The translations under genes were made by a program, and so were the position numbers. Below, piece after piece: positions 1 through 5,358 of a stretch of DNA of 7,549 nt. The stretch is from positions 1 through 7,549 of the forward strand of contig JAGXLK010000094.1 of the NCBI GenBank assembly GCA_018334735.1, read 5' to 3'. The stretch comes from Planctomycetota bacterium (lineage in GTDB: Bacteria; Planctomycetota; Brocadiia; SM23-32). The notes beneath the pieces are model-generated. The model ran no database searches. It worked only from the letters and a program-made list of their open reading frames with translations, and had not been told where the DNA came from. The stretch's first letter is position 1, and every line of letters starts with the position of its first letter.

Positions 1-1208
1 GGAGGGTTAAATATGCCCCGGCGCGCAGTCGTTACAAAATTTATTACATTGATGAAGTCCATATGCTCAGCGATCATGCCTTCAACGCCCTGCTCAAAAC
101 CCTGGAAGAACCCCCTGAACACGTAAAATTTATTTTCTCAACCACAGACCCCCAACAATTACCAGAAACTGTCAAGAGCCGGTGCCAGCGTTTTGATTTT
201 CGGCGTTTATCGGACCTCCAGATCGCCGATCATCTGCGTGGTATCTGTTCCCAAGAAGATCTTGAGGTGGAAGACGGTGCGCTGCAACTTATCGCACGGG
301 CGGCGCGGGGAAGTATGAGGGACGCCCTCGGAACACTCGACCAGGTGGCAGCATTCGGTGGAAAGCAGGTGCGGTCCGAAGATGTCCGCATGGTTTTGGG
401 CACCGCTCGCACACAAACTCTGGTCGAAATTGTTGACGCCCTATCTGACCAGCAAACCGGCAAGGCCCTGCAAAAAATGCACGAAGTGCTGCTGGGGGGC
501 GTTGATATTCTGGATTTTGCCGATCAGATTTCGGCATACCTCCGCGATTTGCTGGTCGCCAGTTATTGTGGACCAGAGGATGACTTGCTCGCCAGCGCCC
601 CCGCTGATTCTGAAACCCTCGAACGCCAGGCAGAAGCCTTCTCTCCGGACCAAATACTTTATCTACTTCAGGTCTTCCGTGAGGCAAAACTCCGAGCCCG
701 ACGCGATAGCACGGGTCGGCTGGCAATGGAACTGGCTATTATTAAACTTTCAAACACAGAGGATTTGCTGCATTTGGAAGAAGCTATCGAACGCCTTTCG
801 GGAGGGGATCCGCAAACAGAAGCCAATCCGTCAACGGAAAAAGAGACCGCACAGAAAAAGTCAACGGGAGTGTCTCCTCAAAAAAAAAAGAAAGATAGTC
901 AATCTTCGCGTGTGGCCAGCATGATGAAGAAACTGCAGCAGAAAAATCCTTCTGGTCAGAGACGTATTTCAGAGACAGAAAAAATGGATCTCCCGGAGGG
1001 AATCGACAGAGATACATACAAGCAGATTGAAGTATCGGCTGAAAAACGAACTCTGGCACACGGTTTAAAAAACGAAAACTCGCTGATGCAAGCATTTATC
1101 CAAGCCGATAAAGAATTTGGGTTGCGCCCTGTACAGCTGCGGGAACGGCAAAAAGAATTGGACGAACAGAAACAAACCGGCGAAAACACCGTGGAAGAAG
1201 ATCAGTAA
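1..1208 (+). CDS. dnaX: DNA polymerase III subunit gamma/tau, 3' part (5' end outside window)
   Basis: This is the clamp-loader ATPase subunit, which loads the beta sliding clamp and organises the replisome. The frame is open from base 3, where it reads RVKYAPARSRYKIYYIDEVH, so the ATG at 63 is an internal methionine. Compared with E. coli DnaX, about 110 N-terminal residues are missing, including the Walker A loop and the zinc-binding cysteines. Numbering the visible residues from base 3, the Walker B DEVH is at 17-20, sensor 1 (FSTTDP) near 45-50, the arginine-finger motif SRC at 59-61 and sensor 2 (GSMRDAL) at 103-109. The clamp-loader collar domain follows to about 240. After that comes a hydrophilic, lysine-rich linker with an A10 tract that probably causes programmed frameshifting. 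The tail after this tract is only about 105 residues, about half the E. coli tau-specific region. The family call is secure; the function of the tail is not resolved. Confidence 0.97.
   Translation, partial: RVKYAPARSRYKIYYIDEVHMLSDHAFNALLKTLEEPPEHVKFIFSTTDPQQLPETVKSRCQRFDFRRLSDLQIADHLRGICSQEDLEVEDGALQLIARAARGSMRDALGTLDQVAAFGGKQVRSEDVRMVLGTARTQTLVEIVDALSDQQTGKALQKMHEVLLGGVDILDFADQISAYLRDLLVASYCGPEDDLLASAPADSETLERQAEAFSPDQILYLLQVFREAKLRARRDSTGRLAMELAIIKLSNTEDLLHLEEAIERLSGGDPQTEANPSTEKETAQKKSTGVSPQKKKKDSQSSRVASMMKKLQQKNPSGQRRISETEKMDLPEGIDRDTYKQIEVSAEKRTLAHGLKNENSLMQAFIQADKEFGLRPVQLRERQKELDEQKQTGENTVEEDQ
866..898 (+). promoter_or_regulatory. Probable programmed -1 frameshift site in dnaX (tau/gamma switch)
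   Basis: Ten A residues (880-889) precede G890. The zero-frame codons are AAA 885-887 and AAG 888-890, with A at 884, so the heptamer A AAA AAG sits in the same phase as the proven E. coli dnaX slippery site. A second in-phase heptamer, A AAA AAA, lies at 881-887. After a -1 slip the ribosome would read GAA, AGA and then TAG at 896-898, adding Glu-Arg and stopping. This gives a product of 298 visible residues, about 410 in all, close in size to E. coli gamma (431). An SD-like GGGAG at 866-870 lies 10 nt before the first heptamer and 13 nt before the second. A homopolymer this long could also cause transcriptional slippage, as in Thermus dnaX. No strong downstream stem-loop is visible. Confidence 0.72.
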
Positions 1209-1328
1209 ACTGTTTTAATTTCACACGCAAATCGCTATCCGTGCAAAAATCTCTCGACAAATATGATGCAAACGGGACCGGGTGGTTTTAGTGGATAAAG
1301 AAGAACTCTACAAGCGATAATTTATTTC

Positions 1329-1333
1329 AGGAG
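1329..1333 (+). promoter_or_regulatory. Ribosome binding site of ebfC
   Basis: AGGAG lies 7 nt upstream of the ATG at 1341 and supports that start. The 132-nt gap after dnaX holds a TATGAT (1262-1267) resembling a -10 box but with no convincing -35 box at the right distance. A separate promoter for ebfC is therefore possible but not established. Confidence 0.85.
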
Positions 1334-1340
1334 CAAGGTA

Positions 1341-1691
1341 ATGAAAGGTTTAGGCGGTCTGGGCGACATGGGTCGTATCATGAAACAAGCTCAGAATCAG
1401 GTAAAAGAATTGCAGAAACAGATGGATGAACTCGATGAGACGCTTAAAGAACGCGTGGTCGAGGGAAGCGCTGGGGGCGGCATGGTCAAAGTTCTTTTCA
1501 ATGGACTTCAGGAACCACTGGACGTCAAGATAGAACCAACAATCCTTGAGGAGGAAGACCCGGAATTCCTCCAGGAAATGATCCTCGCTGCCATAAGGCA
1601 GGGCTTGAAAAAAGCCGCCGACATTGAAGAGGAAGAAAAAAGCAAATTGACCCAGGGAATTCCGTTGCCGGGGATCGAAAACTTGCTCTAA
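1341..1691 (+). CDS. ebfC: YbaB/EbfC family nucleoid-associated protein
   Basis: This is a small DNA-binding protein of the YbaB/EbfC family. Members form dimers shaped like tweezers, coat DNA and influence nucleoid structure, and they are usually encoded between dnaX and recR, as here. The 116-residue length matches the family norm of about 100-115. The N-terminus is Gly/Met-rich (MKGLGGLGDMGRIMKQAQ). A heptad-like amphipathic helix follows at about 11-40 (KQAQNQVKELQKQMDELDE). Next come a Gly-rich turn and strand (EGSAGGGMVKVLFNG, about 42-56), typical of the family core, and then an acidic segment with a second helix at about 74-106. The C-terminus is the usual LP-rich end (GIPLPGIENLL). 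The start is supported by AGGAG 7 nt upstream. The gene probably functions together with recR and dnaX, but its precise role in this organism cannot be read from sequence. Confidence 0.95.
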   Translation: MKGLGGLGDMGRIMKQAQNQVKELQKQMDELDETLKERVVEGSAGGGMVKVLFNGLQEPLDVKIEPTILEEEDPEFLQEMILAAIRQGLKKAADIEEEEKSKLTQGIPLPGIENLL

Positions 1692-1694
1692 AAA

Positions 1695-1724
1695 TTGGCA
1701 AAAACACAGCTCAGCAGGTACAAT
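1695..1724 (+). promoter_or_regulatory. Candidate sigma-70-type promoter upstream of recR
   Basis: TTGGCA (1695-1700) and TACAAT (1719-1724) each match the -35 and -10 consensus at five of six positions and are 18 nt apart. Transcription would begin near 1731, leaving a leader of about 30 nt that keeps the recR ribosome binding site. This could provide recR, rpoN and tatC with transcription independent of dnaX. It is a motif match only; the assignment assumes a standard housekeeping sigma factor. Confidence 0.45.
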
Positions 1725-1744
1725 AATTCTGGCACTCTGAAAGC

Positions 1745-1752
1745 AGGAGAGG
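1745..1752 (+). promoter_or_regulatory. Ribosome binding site of recR
   Basis: The purine-rich AGGAGAGG ends 7 nt before the ATG at 1760. It is a strong Shine-Dalgarno match and fixes the recR start. Confidence 0.85.
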
Positions 1753-1759
1753 ACCGACT

Positions 1760-2380
1760 ATGAACAAGGGAGGTGCCGAATCTATTTCCCGGTTGGTAGA
1801 ACGGTTGACCGGTCTGCCAGGAGTCGGGGAGAAAACGGCCGAGCGGCTGGCTTATCATATCGTGCGTCTCAGCAATGATGAAGCTCTTGAGCTTGCCCGG
1901 GCAATCGAAACTGTCAAAAAGAGTATCAGGCAATGTTCGATTTGCCATTTGCTATCGGAAAGCGACCCGTGTCACATATGCTCCGATGAACGTCGAGACC
2001 CAGGCACAATTTGTGTGGTCGAAAGTTCTCAGGACGCAGCAGCTATTGAAGAAAGCGGCGGATACGGGGGGCTTTACCATGTTCTCGGCGGCCGCCTGGC
2101 ACCTCTTGATGGTATTGAGCCTGAAGATCTGACGATTGATGATCTGCTGCGGAGAGCAGCCGATGAACAAAGTGAAGAAATCATCCTTGCCACCAATCCC
2201 GATATGGAAGGAGATGTAACCGCCGAATTCGTGCGCAAGGCTCTCGAGAACATCGATGTGAAAATCACGCGCATTGCCAAAGGACTTCCCAGCGGCAGCC
2301 ACCTCGAGTACGCCGATTCGGCAATTGTCACCGAAGCGTTGCAAGGGCGACGTGAAATCGAACAATCAGAGACCGAATAG
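1760..2380 (+). CDS. recR: Recombination mediator protein RecR
   Basis: RecR works with RecO, and in many bacteria RecF, to load RecA onto single-stranded DNA at gaps during recombinational repair. The 206-residue product matches the usual length of about 200. A helix-hairpin-helix DNA-binding segment with LTGLPGVGEKTAERLAYHI spans about residues 16-34. A four-cysteine zinc motif follows, with Cys59, Cys62, Cys71 and Cys74. The Toprim domain runs from about 83 to 178 and begins ICVVESSQD, the conserved acidic Toprim strand. The family C-terminal signature, GLPSGSHLEYAD followed by EALQGRR, is at about 175-198. All zinc ligands and the Toprim acidic residues are present, so the protein looks functional. 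It lies 68 nt after ebfC and 30 nt before rpoN. Confidence 0.98.
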   Translation: MNKGGAESISRLVERLTGLPGVGEKTAERLAYHIVRLSNDEALELARAIETVKKSIRQCSICHLLSESDPCHICSDERRDPGTICVVESSQDAAAIEESGGYGGLYHVLGGRLAPLDGIEPEDLTIDDLLRRAADEQSEEIILATNPDMEGDVTAEFVRKALENIDVKITRIAKGLPSGSHLEYADSAIVTEALQGRREIEQSETE

Positions 2381-2410
2381 GCCTTTTAATCGAAGAAAGG
2401 TAATAAATCC

Positions 2411-3886
2411 ATGAGAATGGAAGCCAGCCTGCAGGCGCGACAGGAAATGCGTATGCGGCTGGCTCCACAGGTAATCCAATCGATAGAAATACTGCAGTTG
2501 CCCCTGATTGAGTTGAAACACCGAATCGATGAAGAACTGCAGGAAAACCCCATGCTGGAGCAAACCATCTCTGAAGATAAAGAAGAGGATGCAAAAACAA
2601 AATCCCTCGAAAACTCAGAGGTCGAAGAGCCAGCAGAGGAAGAAAAGCTCGACGAGGTCAGCGCCAACGAAGAAGAGCAAGCCGACGATTTTGATCGTTT
2701 TGACGAATTGGCCTCATATTATGAACGTTCAGCCTCCGCAACCTCATCAGGGAGCTACTCGCCCAATACCAAAGGCGATAAACAGGAAGCATTCGAAAAC
2801 TCCCCTGCCCCGGACCCGTCTCTCGAAGATCATCTCAACAGCCAGCTCGCATACCATGACCTTGACGAAGATATGCGCGCGATCGGCGAAAATATCGTTG
2901 CCAACCTCGACGACAGAGGTTATCTCGCACATCCTCTGGAAGAGATTGTGGCGTCGATGGATAATAACGTTACGCTCGAGCAGGCCGAGGATGCACTCAA
3001 ACTGGTGCAGAGCTTTGAGCCACCCGGCGTTGCCGCCCGTAATACGGAAGAATGCCTGCTGTTGCAACTGGATAAGAGAGATCCGAATTATGACCTTCTG
3101 AAAAAAATCATTACCAACCATTTCGACGACATCCTCCAAAATCGCTATCCTAAGGTTGCCCGAGCTGCCGGCTGCTCCATTGAAAAGCTGAAAGAAGCTG
3201 TTGAATCTATCAGTAAACTAAACCCCATTCCAGGATCCCTCTTCCAAAAACCCATTACCCCCCACGTCACGCCTGAAATTCGCATCGTTGAACGAGATGG
3301 GAAATTCGAAGTAATCCAGGAAGATAGCTGGCTTCCATCGCTGAGCATTTGCGCATACTACGCCCGCAGGCTGCGCCAAAAAGATCTCGATGAAAAGACG
3401 CGTGAGTATCTGAAGAAAAAGCTTCAAAGCGCCCAAGGATTGATCTCTGCTATTGAGCAACGTCGAGCCACCGTTCAAAATGTGACTGAGGATATCGTTA
3501 ATGCTCAGAAAGAATTCTTTGAAAAAGGAGAAATGCACCTGAAACCGCTGAAGATGCAGGAAGTCGCAGACCGCGTGGGCGTCCATGTTTCAACCGTCAG
3601 CCGGGCAATTTCCGATAAATATGCGCAAACTCCCCAGGGAATCTATTCTCTCAAGCATTTCTTTACAGGAGGAGTAGAGAAAGATAATGGAGAAATGGAG
3701 TCGTGGGAAGTCGTCAAGAAAAAACTCCTCAATATTGTTGAAAACGAAGATAAGAGCAATCCCCTCAGCGACCAGGACATCGCGGATAAACTGAACGAAG
3801 AAGGCATTGATATCGCTCGCCGTACTATCTCCAAATACCGGAAGAACCTGAATATTCCGTCATCTCGAATGCGAAAAGAATATTGA
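2411..3886 (+). CDS. rpoN: RNA polymerase sigma-54 factor
   Basis: This is the alternative sigma factor that directs RNA polymerase to -24/-12 promoters and depends on AAA+ enhancer-binding activators. The 491 residues are at the full-length end of the family. Region I (about 1-52) is intact and Gln/Leu-rich, with LQARQEMRMRLAPQVIQSIE and the EELQENPMLE motif; it interacts with activators. Region II (about 53-130) is a long acidic, low-complexity linker. The core-binding region begins near PSLEDHLNSQL (about 135) and includes LNPIPGSLF near 268-276. A helix-turn-helix lies around 384-403 with the downstream KHFFT motif near 415. The RpoN box, ARRTISKYRK at 469-478, recognises the -24 element and ends in NIPSSRMRKEY. 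The ATG at 2411 has GAAAGG 10 nt upstream; the ATG at 2417 is a close alternative. No activator is visible in the window. Confidence 0.98.
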   Translation: MRMEASLQARQEMRMRLAPQVIQSIEILQLPLIELKHRIDEELQENPMLEQTISEDKEEDAKTKSLENSEVEEPAEEEKLDEVSANEEEQADDFDRFDELASYYERSASATSSGSYSPNTKGDKQEAFENSPAPDPSLEDHLNSQLAYHDLDEDMRAIGENIVANLDDRGYLAHPLEEIVASMDNNVTLEQAEDALKLVQSFEPPGVAARNTEECLLLQLDKRDPNYDLLKKIITNHFDDILQNRYPKVARAAGCSIEKLKEAVESISKLNPIPGSLFQKPITPHVTPEIRIVERDGKFEVIQEDSWLPSLSICAYYARRLRQKDLDEKTREYLKKKLQSAQGLISAIEQRRATVQNVTEDIVNAQKEFFEKGEMHLKPLKMQEVADRVGVHVSTVSRAISDKYAQTPQGIYSLKHFFTGGVEKDNGEMESWEVVKKKLLNIVENEDKSNPLSDQDIADKLNEEGIDIARRTISKYRKNLNIPSSRMRKEY

Positions 3887-3931
3887 AGACCGGACCTCTT
3901 CCTGAAATTCCCCACCCGAATCTTTCTTGGC

Positions 3932-3937
3932 AGGAAA
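3932..3937 (+). promoter_or_regulatory. Weak ribosome binding site that favours the GTG start of tatC
   Basis: AGGAAA lies 10 nt upstream of GTG 3948. The alternative TTG at 3927 has no purine-rich site before it. The ATG at 3990 has only a short AGG, also 10 nt upstream. The choice of 3948 is therefore a preference, not a certainty. Confidence 0.4.
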
Positions 3938-3947
3938 CGGATTGCCG

Positions 3948-5282
3948 GTGAACACCGATTCACCCAAGAGCGAGACAGGCGAACTGGAAATGCCGCTCGG
4001 AGACCACCTGGAAGAGCTCCGAACGAGAATTTTGAGATGTCTCGCAGTCCTTGCAGTGGCTTTCATCTTAGCCTGGTTTTTCCGCCATCCCATCCGACAG
4101 ATTTTGATCCGGCCGCATATTCTCGCCACACAGGCCCATCATATCGATACCCGCTTAAAGTACCAGGGTTATCTCGAAGATGTCCTTGCATATATGAAAG
4201 CGTCTCTTCTGATCGCCGCGATTCTGGCCGCTCCTTTCTGGCTTTATCAGATGTGGGCCTTCGTCGCTCCCGGGCTGTACAAAAAAGAGCGCTCCGTTCT
4301 ACTGCGATTGGGCGCTATCTCCCTGCTATGTTTTATCATTGGGATAGCCTTCGGGTATTTCGTTTTTATCCCCTACGCACTGCGTTTTCTCCTCACGCTA
4401 TCAGGTGCGACCACTCAACCGATGTTGATGATCGGCCCCTACCTCTCGCTTATCGTCCTGATGACTCTGGTCCTGGGCATTGTATTTCAGACTCCCCTTA
4501 TTATGTATCACCTTGTTCAGTGGAACATCATTTCCATCGAAACGGTCCAAAAACACCGTAAAACCGCTATTCTCCTCGGTTTCGTCCTCGCCGCCGTCTT
4601 CACTCCACCTGATCCCTTCACACAAATCATGATGGCGGTCCCGCTTATTCTGCTGTACGACCTGGGCGCGCTGGCTGCCGCTCCCACCCGGAAAGCTTTT
4701 CTGAACTTCGCTAAGTTCGCCGGGACAATAGCGCTGGTGGTCGTACTCATTGCAGGCTATTTTCTGTTCTGGCCAATCGGAACGATCGAGGCCATCGATG
4801 GAACACTGAAATTGGGCGATAAATCACTTTCGGCTGGTGAATCAGCGCAGCTTCGACACGGAATGGTATCCCGCACGATAGAAAGTAGTCTTGCACGCAT
4901 TAAGCTCGGGGAAAAAACCGTCCGCCTTGCTGGCCAATCCAAACTGCAAATCCATAGTGCGGGTTCTGTAAGCGTCTACAGCGGCAAACTGCTCGCGTCC
5001 GTCCCCGGGCGATCAGAGCTTCAGATCCGCTCAAAAGCCGCTCGCTTGAATTTACTCTCGGGCAAAGCGGAGGTCACCGTCGATGAAGACCATACCATCA
5101 CCGTGAAAGTTCTTGCCGGCCATATTCGCGCACGCAGTGAACAACGTGATGTCAGGGTCGTGGCGGGACACGGGGAGACCTTCCATTACGGCGGCACTCC
5201 CATTGAAGCGGAAAAGATCGAAGATGACTGGAAAAACTTCGAAAGTGAAAAGTCTTCCAGGACGGCCGAACCCGGAAATTAA
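3948..5282 (+). CDS. tatC: TatC translocase subunit with an extra helix and a C-terminal FecR-like domain
   Basis: TatC is the membrane core of the twin-arginine pathway; it binds signal peptides of folded cargo and assembles with TatA/TatB. The first 250 or so residues (numbered from the GTG) are typical: MPLGDHLEELRTRI at 15-28, FVAPGLYKKER at 105-115 with the conserved glutamate at 114, TPPDPFTQ at 219-226, and six hydrophobic helices at about 28-44, 84-103, 121-143, 165-186, 205-218 and 224-243. A normal TatC ends near here. This frame continues with a basic loop (PTRKAFLNFAK), a seventh hydrophobic helix at about 257-275, and about 135 beta-rich residues (278-412) resembling a FecR domain, with SVSVYSGKLLASVPG and VKVLAGHIRARS. 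TatC normally has both ends in the cytoplasm, so the seventh helix would place the extension outside. The start is uncertain: ATG 3990 would give 430 residues. The TatC call is firm; the FecR call is by eye. Confidence 0.93.
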   Translation: MNTDSPKSETGELEMPLGDHLEELRTRILRCLAVLAVAFILAWFFRHPIRQILIRPHILATQAHHIDTRLKYQGYLEDVLAYMKASLLIAAILAAPFWLYQMWAFVAPGLYKKERSVLLRLGAISLLCFIIGIAFGYFVFIPYALRFLLTLSGATTQPMLMIGPYLSLIVLMTLVLGIVFQTPLIMYHLVQWNIISIETVQKHRKTAILLGFVLAAVFTPPDPFTQIMMAVPLILLYDLGALAAAPTRKAFLNFAKFAGTIALVVVLIAGYFLFWPIGTIEAIDGTLKLGDKSLSAGESAQLRHGMVSRTIESSLARIKLGEKTVRLAGQSKLQIHSAGSVSVYSGKLLASVPGRSELQIRSKAARLNLLSGKAEVTVDEDHTITVKVLAGHIRARSEQRDVRVVAGHGETFHYGGTPIEAEKIEDDWKNFESEKSSRTAEPGN

Positions 5283-5295
5283 GGAACGTCGTAAT

Positions 5296-5325
5296 GCCAT
5301 TTTGTAAGTCCAGCTCAAAAGTGGC
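5296..5325. terminator. Bulged hairpin between convergent genes, possible bidirectional terminator
   Basis: GCCATTTTG (5296-5304) can pair with CAAAA (5316-5320) and TGGC (5322-5325), giving nine base pairs with one bulged G at 5321 and an 11-nt loop. It sits 13 nt after the tatC stop and 33 nt beyond the stop of the opposing gene. Neither side has a run of T, so efficient intrinsic termination is doubtful. The position between two convergent genes is the main argument. Confidence 0.3.
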
Positions 5326-5358
5326 CAACCGTACCCAAACTTTACGAATTCGATCCGG

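Noticed and set aside
63..65. ATG at 63 as the start of dnaX
   Set aside because: The frame is open upstream to base 3 and encodes the conserved DnaX segment with the Walker B aspartate and glutamate, so this ATG is internal.
892..906. Downstream stem-loop for dnaX frameshifting (AAGAT/ATCTT)
   Set aside because: It has only five mostly A-T pairs with a 5-nt loop and starts almost at the slippery site, too weak and too close to act like the E. coli stimulator.
358..924. 188-codon + strand open frame inside dnaX
   Set aside because: It overlaps dnaX in another frame, has composition typical of an out-of-frame shadow (many Cys, Trp, Arg, Ile) and no recognisable domain. It only marks where the +1 frame ends at 924.
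1263..1298. Eleven-codon open frame (MMQTGPGGFSG) between dnaX and ebfC
   Set aside because: It has no ribosome binding site and no family match; a frame this short is expected by chance.
2097..2110. TGGCAC inside recR as a sigma-54 promoter
   Set aside because: There is no GC at the required spacing, and the motif lies in conserved Toprim coding sequence.
3927..3929. TTG at 3927 as the start of tatC
   Set aside because: No Shine-Dalgarno-like sequence precedes it, whereas GTG 3948 has AGGAAA 10 nt upstream; TatC proteins also rarely need the extra residues.
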